34,652 nt of DNA from SIG607 sp045655165. GTDB taxonomy: Bacteria > Bacillota > Clostridia > Oscillospirales > Acutalibacteraceae. The translations under genes and the position numbers were made by a program. Positions 15,695 through 23,630 of the stretch are shown here, one piece after another (position 1 is the stretch's first letter; each line of letters starts with the position of its first letter). The stretch covers positions 1 to 34,652 of the forward strand of contig JAZOOT010000007.1 of assembly GCA_045655165.1 (NCBI GenBank), given 5' to 3'. The notes beneath the pieces were generated by a model that was not told the DNA's origin, did no database searches, and saw only the letters and a program-made list of their open reading frames with translations.

Positions 15695-17160
15695 TATTTT
15701 ACGAGTGCCTTTCTCATTGCATTTTCGGCGCCGTTTTCCCTAATATCGGTAAGGAATTCGCAAACTGCTTCTTCAAAACCGTTATATAAGGTTAAATCTT
15801 CGCCCCAGAAAGAGGTATTGGTGCAAGCTTTATTTACAAATTCTTTAATATCGCCTGTGCTGTATTTTGCAAAGAATTCAATAGCGGCAGCATCGTCTTG
15901 CAGTTTATAAACAGTACCGTCTGCGCGTTTGCAAACAAGTTTGCCGTCTTCAATTGTGCTTGAAGTATAGAACGCCAACATACCTGCAAACGAGAAGGTA
16001 ATTAGTTTTGGAATAGCGCCGTTTGCTTTGTAATAATCTTTAAACGAGCAGAAAAGACGCGCTTTCCATTTAGAAACAGTATTAAGCGCAATTGAAAGCA
16101 GCAAATGGTCGATTGTGGGGTTATCAAAACGTTCAAGCACCTGTGCAATAAAAAGTTCAACTTCTTCTTTGGGAAGATTTACGCCCGGAAGAATTTCGGT
16201 ATTAAGCAAGGTGTTTACATAATTACCAATAAGTTCATCTTGAACGCAGTCGCGCACAATATCTTTACCTGCAAGGTAACTAATTGGGGTTAAAGCGGTG
16301 TGAGCGCCGTTTAATACCCTTACCTTGCGGTCGCGGTAAGCCGAAAGTTTATTTGTGAAGATAACAGGCATACCGGCATCAGCCAACTTAAATTCTTCTG
16401 AAATATCTTTTTCGGGTTCAATTACCCAAAGGCCAAAAGGTTCGGCAACGCAAAGAAGATTATCGGTGTAACCAAGTTTTTCGCAAAGTTCTTTTGCATT
16501 TGCAGGGTAACCTGTAACAATACGGTCAACCAAGGTGTTGCAGAAAATATTTGCTTCTTCTACCCAAGCAGTAAAATCCTTGCCAAGATTCCAGTTTTCT
16601 GCCATTGCAAGAACACAACGTTTAAGTTCTTTACCATTGTTTTCAATAAGTTCAACCGGCAAGAAAATAAGGCCTTTACTTGTATCCCCACCAAACGCTT
16701 TAAAACGACGGTATAAAAATTCGCAAATTTTACCGGGAAAAGTGTTGGGAACACCGTTCATTGTATCATTACTATCGTAAACAATGCCTGCTTCGGTAGT
16801 GTTAGAAACAACAAAACGAAGGTCTTCGCTTTCGGCATATTTTAAATATTCTTCGTGGTTTTCACCGCTTGAAAGCACTTCTTTAACAGAAGAAATAATT
16901 CTTGATTTTTCAACCACTTCGCCGTCTTTTCTGCCGCGAAGCATTACTGTATAAAAACAATCCTGCTCTTTAAATGCAGGGAACGGTTTAAAGTTGGCAA
17001 GAGGAACAACAACGGCAACATTACTGTTAAAAGAGCCGTGTTCGTTAGCACAGTCAATCATATAATCAACAAAAGCGCGTAAAAAGTTACCCTCACCAAA
17101 CTGAATAACCTTTACGGGTCTATTTTCGCGTTTTGAGCATACATCGTTTATGGTTTTCAT
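15694..17160 (-). CDS. uxaB: Tagaturonate reductase
   Basis: NADH-dependent reduction of D-tagaturonate to D-altronate, the step before UxaA. It belongs to the mannitol dehydrogenase-like long-chain polyol dehydrogenases. The N-terminal nucleotide-binding region reads VKVIQFGEGNFLRAFVDYMID, and the conserved KVRVLNGAHTALTP catalytic segment lies near the middle, with FSKDYYKANGAIPK-like text after it. I chose ATG 17160 (488 residues, MKTINDVCS) because GGAGGAA stands just before it; an in-frame ATG at 17175 would overlap that ribosome site. Fructuronate reductase (UxuB) is a close relative, but the coupling to uxaA favours tagaturonate. Confidence 0.93.
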   Translation of the reverse strand: MKTINDVCSKRENRPVKVIQFGEGNFLRAFVDYMIDCANEHGSFNSNVAVVVPLANFKPFPAFKEQDCFYTVMLRGRKDGEVVEKSRIISSVKEVLSSGENHEEYLKYAESEDLRFVVSNTTEAGIVYDSNDTMNGVPNTFPGKICEFLYRRFKAFGGDTSKGLIFLPVELIENNGKELKRCVLAMAENWNLGKDFTAWVEEANIFCNTLVDRIVTGYPANAKELCEKLGYTDNLLCVAEPFGLWVIEPEKDISEEFKLADAGMPVIFTNKLSAYRDRKVRVLNGAHTALTPISYLAGKDIVRDCVQDELIGNYVNTLLNTEILPGVNLPKEEVELFIAQVLERFDNPTIDHLLLSIALNTVSKWKARLFCSFKDYYKANGAIPKLITFSFAGMLAFYTSSTIEDGKLVCKRADGTVYKLQDDAAAIEFFAKYSTGDIKEFVNKACTNTSFWGEDLTLYNGFEEAVCEFLTDIRENGAENAMRKALVK

Positions 17161-17192
17161 TTTAATTTCCTCCATGTAAAATTATCTATATT

Positions 17193-17221
17193 ATTTTACA
17201 ATGTTTGACAGTAAAAGTCAA
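17193..17221 (-). promoter_or_regulatory. uxaBA promoter with overlapping inverted repeat
   Basis: Minus-strand TTGACT (17216-17221) and TAAAAT (17193-17198), spacer 17. An inverted repeat TTGAC-7-GTCAA at 17205-17221 covers the -35 box and half the spacer and could be an operator. The -35 box overlaps the stop codon of the upstream penicillin-binding protein gene. No terminator is visible between the two units. Confidence 0.72.
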
Positions 17222-18594
17222 CTTGTAAATGCTTGTTTTGCCGATTGTAAAGCCCAGTTTGCAACACCCATTGCGCTACTTCTGCCGCTTCCGCCACCCT
17301 CAACTATAACAACAAAGGCAACAGGGAAACTTTCATCTTTAGAAAAGCCAACAAAAAGCGAATTTTCTACACCTTGTCCAACCTCTGCCGTTCCTGTTTT
17401 TCCGCAAATATCAAGTTGTCCGAAACTGCCTTTACCGTAATTATTAAGCACAGCAGTATCCATTAAATTTAAAAGTTTATCGGCGGTATCTTTGCTTACC
17501 ACCCTTACCGTTTGTGTTTCGGGTTTATAAACAACCTTGCCGTTTGGTTTAGAAATACTTTCAACAAAATAAGGTGTTATATATTCCCCGCCGTTTGCAA
17601 TTGCGCTAACGTTACAAAGCATTTGAAGCGGGTTCATTAGCGTTCTGTACTGCCCAATACTTGCCCAGCCAAAACTAATATTGCGCGTGTCTTGTAAATT
17701 AAAGGAAGAACGCGCCGATTTTATTCCGTTTATATAAAAATCTTTATTAAACCCAAATTTTTCGGCATATTCGGTTAATGTGTTCCTTCCAAGCGTTAAA
17801 CCAAGTTGCGAAAAATATGCATTACAAGAATTTGTAAATGCACCCGTAAGCGACACTGCACCGTGTTCGCCAAGGCAACTAATTGGCTCGTTTTCAATTT
17901 GGGTACCGTGATTACAAATAAATTCTTTTTTATAAACATCTTCGCCAAATTTATCTATTGCGGCAGCGGCGGTTATTATTTTAAAGGTAGACCCTGGTGT
18001 ATAGGTTGAAGAAATAAACTTATTAACAAACACCGAACCAAGTTCCCCCGCCTTTGCGCTTGCAAACGATTTTTCATTGGCTATATCAAATGTTGGGGTA
18101 GACACCATACAAATAATTTCACCGGTTTTATAATTACAAATACCCACACAGCCGTTTTGTGTGCCAAGCGCCTTTAGTGCGCTAACGTTTACACGGCTGT
18201 CAATTGTTAAAACCGCATTATTTCCGTTTTGAACATTAAAAAATCCGTTTACAAGGTTATAACCGGTTAGTTCTTTTCTTAAAGCATTTTGCACACCTGT
18301 ACTAATATAACCGTTTGTATCGCCCACGGCATGAATGGTAGATTTTCGTATATTGGCGTCACTGTTATAAACCCTGTTTTCGCCGTCATTTTGTGCTAAA
18401 ACAACACCGTTTTTATCAGTTACTTCACCAATTTTGCTTATTTCACCGTTTGTGTAAATATGGCGGTTAGTTTGGTAAAGTGCCCATTTTTCTGCGCCCT
18501 TTGAAAGTTTAACACAAAAAAGAGCAATACCCGTCACTACAAGCAAACAAGCAAAGTATATTATAAATCTTCCTGTGTTTTTTCTTTTTTCCAC
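17218..18594 (-). CDS. Class B penicillin-binding protein (short PbpA-type transpeptidase)
   Basis: Peptidoglycan transpeptidase anchored by one N-terminal membrane helix (about residues 9-29), catalytic part outside. All three active-site motifs are present: STFK with nucleophile S202, SCN (S256-N258) and KTGT (399-402). At 458 residues with a short stalk it resembles the compact PbpA-type proteins rather than long FtsI or SpoVD, and there are no PASTA domains. It starts with GTG 18594, AAAGGA seven bases ahead, and overlaps the end of the SEDS gene by 34 bases. That makes it the cognate partner of the SEDS polymerase. Whether the pair serves division, elongation or sporulation cannot be told from sequence. 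Confidence 0.92.
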   Translation of the reverse strand: MEKRKNTGRFIIYFACLLVVTGIALFCVKLSKGAEKWALYQTNRHIYTNGEISKIGEVTDKNGVVLAQNDGENRVYNSDANIRKSTIHAVGDTNGYISTGVQNALRKELTGYNLVNGFFNVQNGNNAVLTIDSRVNVSALKALGTQNGCVGICNYKTGEIICMVSTPTFDIANEKSFASAKAGELGSVFVNKFISSTYTPGSTFKIITAAAAIDKFGEDVYKKEFICNHGTQIENEPISCLGEHGAVSLTGAFTNSCNAYFSQLGLTLGRNTLTEYAEKFGFNKDFYINGIKSARSSFNLQDTRNISFGWASIGQYRTLMNPLQMLCNVSAIANGGEYITPYFVESISKPNGKVVYKPETQTVRVVSKDTADKLLNLMDTAVLNNYGKGSFGQLDICGKTGTAEVGQGVENSLFVGFSKDESFPVAFVVIVEGGGSGRSSAMGVANWALQSAKQAFTS

Positions 18595-19886
18595 AAATAA
18601 TTCCTTTCTGCTGCTTTAATAAAGGCAATTAAAACAATACAGCTTATTAGTGAAGTTCCGCCGTTGCTAATAAACGGCAAGGTAACACCCGTAAACGGAA
18701 GCATGTCCACCGAGCCGAAAACATTAAGAGCGGTTTGTGACAAGTAAAGAACGGCAGCCGCACAAGCGGGTATTGAATAAAACGGCAGTGCGATTTTTAA
18801 AAGTTTTACTGAATAAAGTGCCAAAAGCACAAAGCAAAATACCGCACAAAAGCCAATGATTATGCCAAGTTCTTCACAAACAACACCAAAAACAATATCG
18901 GTATCAGCCGCAACAATATTTCTTAAATATCCGTTATTAGCCCCAACGCCAAAAAGCCCGCCCGAAGCAACCGCCACCATTGTTCTTGTTTGCTGGTAGC
19001 CAGTTGATGAAGCGTTTTGCCACGCATTGCCAAAGGCAAACAACCTTTTTGCCACATACGGAAACAAAACTGCAATTGCTGCAACAACCGCAGCACCACC
19101 CGCCGTGGCAAACAAAAACTTTTTAAAGCTAATTTGCCTTAAACAAATGGCGGTTAAAAAAACGCAAAAATAAACTGCCGCCGTACCAAAATCCCTTAAA
19201 TAGCCAAGAATGGCTATACACAACAAACAAAAAAGTGTGTAAACAGTATTTCCTGTTTTACTTTTACCAATTCCAATAACCGTACCCGCAAAAAAAACAA
19301 GCGCGATTTTTACTATTTCGGACGGCTGAAAACTTACCGAAAAAAGTTTAAGCCAATTTTGTGAACCGTTTTTAACTGTGCCAAACCAAATATTTGCCGC
19401 AAACAATGCAATAGCCAGTATTACCGCAGGTATTTTTACTGCAGCAGCAATTTTACGGTTAAGCAAGACAACATACAAAAGCAAAGCAAGTACAACGCCT
19501 ATTAACAGGCAAATCATTTGCTTTATAAAAGCAGTTTGCGAAACACCCGCCCAAACGCAAAAGCCAACGGTTAGCAAAAAACAAACAATTATTTCAACAT
19601 TTATACCGCTAAACCGCCTTAAGAAAAAATAAATAAATTGAATTAAAACAAATGCAACATAAAATACAACTATAAGTACACTTTGCTTAAGGTATAAAAA
19701 TAAAAACTGAACAAAAATCAAACCTTGAAAAAGCATTAAAAACAATACGTTTAGTTTTGATGCAAGGTTTGATTTTTCTTCATTTTTAAATAGCAAAGGG
19801 ATAAAAGAAAACGCCAAAACAAGCACCGCCAAAACAGGCAATGCCACACGTGAGCAACTTAAACAAAACGTGTAAAAAGCGTTCAT
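18561..19886 (-). CDS. SEDS family peptidoglycan glycosyltransferase (FtsW/RodA/SpoVE)
   Basis: Polytopic membrane protein that polymerises lipid II into glycan strands together with its class B PBP. About ten membrane segments are visible over 441 residues. Family motifs include the NGSQNWLKLFSVSFQPSEIVKIAL stretch (W...QPSE), the YQQTRTMVAVASGGLFGVG segment, and the C-terminal PFTGVTLPFISNGGTSL motif. I chose ATG 19886 (MNAFYTFC) because GGGAGGGG lies right before it; a longer frame begins upstream at 19928, inside the previous terminator. Its end overlaps the PBP gene by 34 bases. No good sigma-A promoter is visible between the terminator and the start, so its transcription signal is unclear. 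Confidence 0.92.
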   Translation of the reverse strand: MNAFYTFCLSCSRVALPVLAVLVLAFSFIPLLFKNEEKSNLASKLNVLFLMLFQGLIFVQFLFLYLKQSVLIVVFYVAFVLIQFIYFFLRRFSGINVEIIVCFLLTVGFCVWAGVSQTAFIKQMICLLIGVVLALLLYVVLLNRKIAAAVKIPAVILAIALFAANIWFGTVKNGSQNWLKLFSVSFQPSEIVKIALVFFAGTVIGIGKSKTGNTVYTLFCLLCIAILGYLRDFGTAAVYFCVFLTAICLRQISFKKFLFATAGGAAVVAAIAVLFPYVAKRLFAFGNAWQNASSTGYQQTRTMVAVASGGLFGVGANNGYLRNIVAADTDIVFGVVCEELGIIIGFCAVFCFVLLALYSVKLLKIALPFYSIPACAAAVLYLSQTALNVFGSVDMLPFTGVTLPFISNGGTSLISCIVLIAFIKAAERNYLWKKEKTQEDL

Positions 19887-19906
19887 TTTACCCCTCCCTT
19901 TCGTTT

Positions 19907-19946
19907 TAAAAAATACAAACGCACCCAAAGTAATTTGGGCGCGTTT
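19907..19946 (-). terminator. Intrinsic terminator of the deacetylase/NagB-like/PfkB operon
   Basis: AAACGC-G-CCCAAA pairs with TTTGGG-T-GCGTTT (one G-U) around a four-base loop. A T-run follows after two bases on the minus strand. It lies just past the PfkB stop and before the SEDS gene. Confidence 0.87.
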
Positions 19947-19949
19947 AAT

Positions 19950-20921
19950 TTATGACATTCTATTAAAACCTTTGCAAAATTCTTTAATTTCGGCTTCGGT
20001 TTTAAGACCGCCCGTTGCATCGGCGCTTCCAAGTGCCATAACGGCGCAAGCAGAAGCAAATTCCATTGTTTCAATATCGTTTAAACCTTTATAAATGCCA
20101 ACAAGCACACCTGCACAGAACGCATCGCCAGCGCCCGTTGTACCTTTTATATAACCCTTTGGTAAACTGTATGAAGGCAAGTAAGAAAAACCGCTTTCTG
20201 ACAAACATACCGAACAATCGGGTTTATGAATAACAACCTTTTCTTTTACGCCAAGTTCTTTTAACTTGTGCGCAATTTTTTCAAGGTTTTCGTTTGTAGG
20301 TTCAATACCCGCAAGTTTACCTGCTTCCAATTCGTTTATTATAAGATAATCGGTATAAGGAAGACAAGGCAAAACAAGCGAATATCTATCACTGTTTTCG
20401 CTAACTAAATCAATGGAAGTTTTAATGCCCAATTCTTTTGCTTTTTGAAGTATTTTAAGGCCATCGCCGTTATCAACCTTTTCTAAAAGCAAGAAGTAGC
20501 CAAGGTGCAAAATTTCGGGGATGATATTATTAAAATCAATATCATCAACACCAAATTCAGCACTTGCACCGGCATAGGTAAAAAAGGTGCGTTGACCGCC
20601 GGTTATACTCATAACATCGGTAAAGCTTGTATTTTCGTTTTCCAAAACTGTTACACCAGAGACATCAACATTTTCACTTTTTAAAACCGAAGTTACAAAT
20701 TCACCGTCTTCATCGTTACCTACTTTGCCAATAGCGTAAATAAGGGTATTTGGGCAAATTTTTTTTAAATCAATTGCAACATTGGGCACGCAACCGCCAA
20801 CCGCTTTTTGAACACTTAAAATTTGGGTGAGTTCACCGCTTTGGGGGTAAGCCGAAATCTCGTTAATTTTATCAACAAGAATACTGCCCGCAACTGCAAT
20901 ACCTTTTTTATTGTTTACCAT
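19950..20921 (-). CDS. PfkB-family carbohydrate kinase
   Basis: Ribokinase-fold sugar kinase, 323 residues. The N-terminal PfkB motif region is AVGGCVPNVAIDL (about residues 40-52) and the C-terminal signature with the catalytic base is GTTGAGDAFCAG (near residues 262-273). Other family landmarks are the DVMSITGGQRTFFTYAGA sugar-lid strand and LIINELEAGKLAG. It begins four bases after the stop of the NagB-like gene, so it belongs to the same transcript as that gene and the PIG-L deacetylase, and it is last before the terminator. If the pathway deaminates free amino sugar, this enzyme would phosphorylate the resulting ketose (for example fructose). That is inference; related kinases act on ribose, fructose, ketodeoxygluconate or nucleosides. 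Confidence 0.88.
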   Translation of the reverse strand: MVNNKKGIAVAGSILVDKINEISAYPQSGELTQILSVQKAVGGCVPNVAIDLKKICPNTLIYAIGKVGNDEDGEFVTSVLKSENVDVSGVTVLENENTSFTDVMSITGGQRTFFTYAGASAEFGVDDIDFNNIIPEILHLGYFLLLEKVDNGDGLKILQKAKELGIKTSIDLVSENSDRYSLVLPCLPYTDYLIINELEAGKLAGIEPTNENLEKIAHKLKELGVKEKVVIHKPDCSVCLSESGFSYLPSYSLPKGYIKGTTGAGDAFCAGVLVGIYKGLNDIETMEFASACAVMALGSADATGGLKTEAEIKEFCKGFNRMS

Positions 20922-20925
20922 AATA

Positions 20926-21873
20926 TTAGTTACACTCAGCCATTAAAGGACCAGCAAGGTCTTTAAGGAAGAACAAACGGCCTGCAAGTGTGGGAATGTA
21001 AGAAGAAGTAATCCAAGGTGTTTTACCATAGCGAAGTGTCATCCAAAGTGACATACCTTGCCACTGCATACCTCTGCCCAAGGTACCGTCGGCACCGCCA
21101 ATAGCGTAATCGGCTTTAAGGAACAAGCCGGGGCCAATTGTGTTAGCACGGCAGGGTACCAAAGTTGTTCTTGATTTAAAGCTTGTTAAAGCGTTTTGTT
21201 CAACGGTTAAGGGGTGGATTTTAGCACCAATGCGGTAAGGCGCTGCTTCCCATTCGGCAGCAGTTGCGTAATCGGCTGCAAAGGTGGGTTCCCAGAAAGC
21301 AATGTGGCACATTCTGCCAATACCGTAAACCAAAACAAGTTTTGCGCCTTCGGCTTTTAATGCGTTGATTTTTTCAGGATATGTGGGAAGATTTGCTTTT
21401 GTAGCAAAGTTTCTTTGGTCTTTGGGAACGGTGAGTTCGCCAAGAGGATTAAAGAGTGCTTGTTCCATTGCATATTGGAATGCACCGTTGTTATCGGGTG
21501 CTAATGTATTACCTTCGCCGTCTGCCCATTCGTCCATATTAAATGTGTAAACGTGGTCACATTTTACATTCCATTCTTTAAGGAAGTAAACAACCCATTT
21601 ATACATACCCATAGGACCAACGGGAAGAATGAAAGCAATTTTTTCGTTTCTGTCTTTTGCAAGTTTAATTTGCATTGCAATTTCATGGCCCATGTATGTT
21701 TCAAATTCACCCAAAGAATCGCACTGAATCGGTGTAAAATCTTTGTTCCAATGTGCTTGTCTTTCGGTAATTTTTTCGGGGGCGTCTATGCAAGCATCGA
21801 TTTTTTCAAAATCCCAACCTGCAGGGTAAAAGCCCTCTAATGCTGAACCTTTTACTGTTGAATTAAAATCCAT
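20926..21873 (-). CDS. NagB-like (glucosamine-6-phosphate deaminase fold) protein with altered active site
   Basis: Member of the NagB/6-phosphogluconolactonase fold, 315 residues. It retains the signature TFNMDEW (D114, matching the catalytic Asp of NagB) and GIGRMCHIAFWEP (H190, E195). In NagB the second motif reads G-x-G-x-D-G-H; here the Asp-Gly pair is Met-Cys (188-189), so one catalytic acid is gone. The phosphate loop of NagB (GGTP) is replaced by VGPMG at 85-89, and the Lys of the late GSQKA segment seems to be replaced in GGADG (259-263). It also has an N-terminal extension of about 50 residues. AAGGAG precedes the ATG. Its neighbours are a deacetylase and a sugar kinase. I infer an amino-sugar deaminase/isomerase acting on a substrate other than glucosamine-6-phosphate, possibly unphosphorylated. 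Confidence 0.82.
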   Translation of the reverse strand: MDFNSTVKGSALEGFYPAGWDFEKIDACIDAPEKITERQAHWNKDFTPIQCDSLGEFETYMGHEIAMQIKLAKDRNEKIAFILPVGPMGMYKWVVYFLKEWNVKCDHVYTFNMDEWADGEGNTLAPDNNGAFQYAMEQALFNPLGELTVPKDQRNFATKANLPTYPEKINALKAEGAKLVLVYGIGRMCHIAFWEPTFAADYATAAEWEAAPYRIGAKIHPLTVEQNALTSFKSRTTLVPCRANTIGPGLFLKADYAIGGADGTLGRGMQWQGMSLWMTLRYGKTPWITSSYIPTLAGRLFFLKDLAGPLMAECN

Positions 21874-21901
21874 TTTCTTTTTCTCCTTTATGTAAAAATT
21901 T

Positions 21902-22609
21902 TTATGGTAAAAGTCGCTTTGTAGTTACGCGATGGTCTACACGGCACTGTGTAAAGCCCTCTGCATATTTAACGCCACATTGAATTCCCCTAAAACGAGC
22001 AAGAGTACGAGTAACATCAAGAATGTCATTATCATCATGGTCTTTAAGCCATACAACCTGGCTTTCGTGGCAAGCAAGCATTTCAAGTTTGAGTTCCAAC
22101 TCATCAGTTATATCCACATATTCGGTTGGCTCGCAACCAAATAACGCAGAATTATCCATATAGAAAATCGGAACAACACCCACAGCTTCGCCTAAGTCTT
22201 CGCGGTAATGCGGAACGGTAGCCGAAAACGAAGCATTAAACACCAAATTAGAAACAGCGACATGGTCAAGCATGTAATCATTGGGTGCATGAGTAATAAT
22301 AAAATCGGGGCGCACCTTACGTATAACTTCTACTATTTTATCGTGTTGTTCACGGCTGGCGGCATCAACCATTAAATCGCCAATATCACAGGTGATAGTA
22401 GTAAAACCGGCAAGGTCACCAGCTTTTTTAGCTTCCGCCTTTCTTATTTCACCAAGTTCATCCGGCATAATAACCATATGTCCCATATTACCGTTGGCAA
22501 CGTGGCAGACGGTTACTTCATCTCCCCTTTTAACACATTTTGCAAGGGTACCGCCGCAGCAAATTTCCATATCATCGGGATGACAGGATATTGCCAAAAC
22601 TTTATACAT
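21902..22609 (-). CDS. PIG-L/LmbE-family zinc-dependent N-deacetylase
   Basis: Predicted metal-dependent amidohydrolase that removes acetyl from an N-acetylated amino sugar or its conjugate, cytosolic (no signal peptide). The zinc-binding HPDD lies at residues 10-13 and the second metal-ligand region at THAPNDYMLDHVAVS (H107, H116). The GDEVTVCHVANG strand and the EIRKAEAKKAGDLAGF helix are family hallmarks. Length (235) matches the family. It is the first gene of the operon, 28 bases before the NagB-like gene, divergent from an AraC regulator. Relatives act on GlcNAc-inositol (MshB), GlcNAc-malate (BshB) and chitobiose-type sugars; the present substrate is unknown. Confidence 0.9.
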   Translation of the reverse strand: MYKVLAISCHPDDMEICCGGTLAKCVKRGDEVTVCHVANGNMGHMVIMPDELGEIRKAEAKKAGDLAGFTTITCDIGDLMVDAASREQHDKIVEVIRKVRPDFIITHAPNDYMLDHVAVSNLVFNASFSATVPHYREDLGEAVGVVPIFYMDNSALFGCEPTEYVDITDELELKLEMLACHESQVVWLKDHDDNDILDVTRTLARFRGIQCGVKYAEGFTQCRVDHRVTTKRLLP

Positions 22610-22639
22610 AAAAATACCTCCTATTATCTTTATAATTTA

Positions 22640-22645
22640 ATTATA
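22640..22645 (-). promoter_or_regulatory. Possible -10 box of the deacetylase operon
   Basis: Minus-strand TATAAT about 30 bases ahead of the deacetylase start. No acceptable -35 box is seen 16-18 bases upstream, which fits a promoter needing activation by the divergent AraC protein. Weak evidence. Confidence 0.4.
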
Positions 22646-22656
22646 ACATTTAATGG

Positions 22657-22685
22657 TTGCATTGGAGTAAAAAATCGGTTAAAAT
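22657..22685 (+). promoter_or_regulatory. Sigma-A-type promoter of the araC-like regulator
   Basis: TTGCAT (22657-22662) and TAAAAT (22680-22685), spacer 17, ending 31 bases before the ATG of the regulator. It lies back to back with the deacetylase promoter region. Confidence 0.7.
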
Positions 22686-22716
22686 ATTTATAAAATCAGC
22701 TTTTTTAGGAGTTTTT

Positions 22717-23604
22717 ATGAAAGATAATTTTACACGCGTTGGCTTTGACAGATTATTTAATATTGAAAAGATAATAACTATATTTTATATGGAGTTTTCA
22801 AAAAGTTTTTCGTATGACGGCGAAAGGCACGATTTTTGGGAAATGGTTTATATAGACAAAGGCGAAATGATATGTACTTCAGGCAATAACCGTTTTACCT
22901 TAAAAAGCGGTGAAATGACCTTTCACAAGCCAAACGAATTTCACAACCTTTCGGGCAACAACACCGTTTCACCGAATGTTAGCATTATAACCTTTGAATG
23001 TAAAAGCCGTGCAATGAAACACTTTGTGGGTAAAATTTTTAAACTTAATTCAGAAGAAAAGGCATTGCTTTCAGAAGTTTTTGCCGAAGGACTTTCTTGT
23101 TATAAACTTGCCGACGAAACAAACCCCCTGTTACAAACGCTTGACAAGGTTAAAAATGCCCCTGCAGGAAGCAGTCAAATGACCAAAAACCTATTAGAAA
23201 TCTTTTTAATTAAACTTATAAGGAAATCCGATTCTTTTTCAAAAACACCGCGTAAAAATTATGTTATTGACGGCATCGATATTCCCTATAACGTTAAGGA
23301 AATAATTGACTTTTTAAATGCCAATATTTACGGAAGGATTACACTTGAAAACGTTTCAAAGGCAGTTGGAAAAAGCCAAAGCACCGTAAAAAAACAGTTT
23401 TCTTTTTATTACCGCGACGGAATAATAAAATATTACAACAACCTAAAAATTAAAGAAGCCAAAAAGTTAATTCGCGAAGGCAAACACAATATGACCGAAA
23501 TTTCGGATATGCTTTGCTTTGATAACCCGCAGTATTTTTCAAAATGCTTTAAAATGTATACCCACAAAACACCAAGCGAATATAAAGCATCTATAATAAA
23601 ATAA
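22717..23604 (+). CDS. AraC-family transcriptional regulator with cupin sensor domain
   Basis: DNA-binding regulator of 295 residues. The N-terminal part (to about 130) is a cupin-type ligand pocket (HDFWEMVYIDKGEM, LKSGEMTFHKPNEFH). The C-terminal ~100 residues are the AraC double helix-turn-helix, with ITLENVSKAVGKSQSTVKKQF as first HTH and MTEISDMLCFDNPQYFSKCFK plus KTPSEYK as second. I chose ATG 22717 (MKDNFTRV) because AGGAG stands six bases before it; an in-frame ATG lies at 22657, inside the promoter. It is divergent from the deacetylase operon, so it probably activates that operon in response to the sugar. The cognate sugar is unknown. Confidence 0.9.
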   Translation: MKDNFTRVGFDRLFNIEKIITIFYMEFSKSFSYDGERHDFWEMVYIDKGEMICTSGNNRFTLKSGEMTFHKPNEFHNLSGNNTVSPNVSIITFECKSRAMKHFVGKIFKLNSEEKALLSEVFAEGLSCYKLADETNPLLQTLDKVKNAPAGSSQMTKNLLEIFLIKLIRKSDSFSKTPRKNYVIDGIDIPYNVKEIIDFLNANIYGRITLENVSKAVGKSQSTVKKQFSFYYRDGIIKYYNNLKIKEAKKLIREGKHNMTEISDMLCFDNPQYFSKCFKMYTHKTPSEYKASIIK

Positions 23605-23630
23605 GAGGTCATATGACCTCTTATTTTTCT
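23603..23630. terminator. Two-way intrinsic terminator between araC-like gene and murC
   Basis: Perfect palindrome AAGAGGTCAT/ATGACCTCTT followed by ATTTTT. The stops of both convergent genes are embedded in it. Confidence 0.9.
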
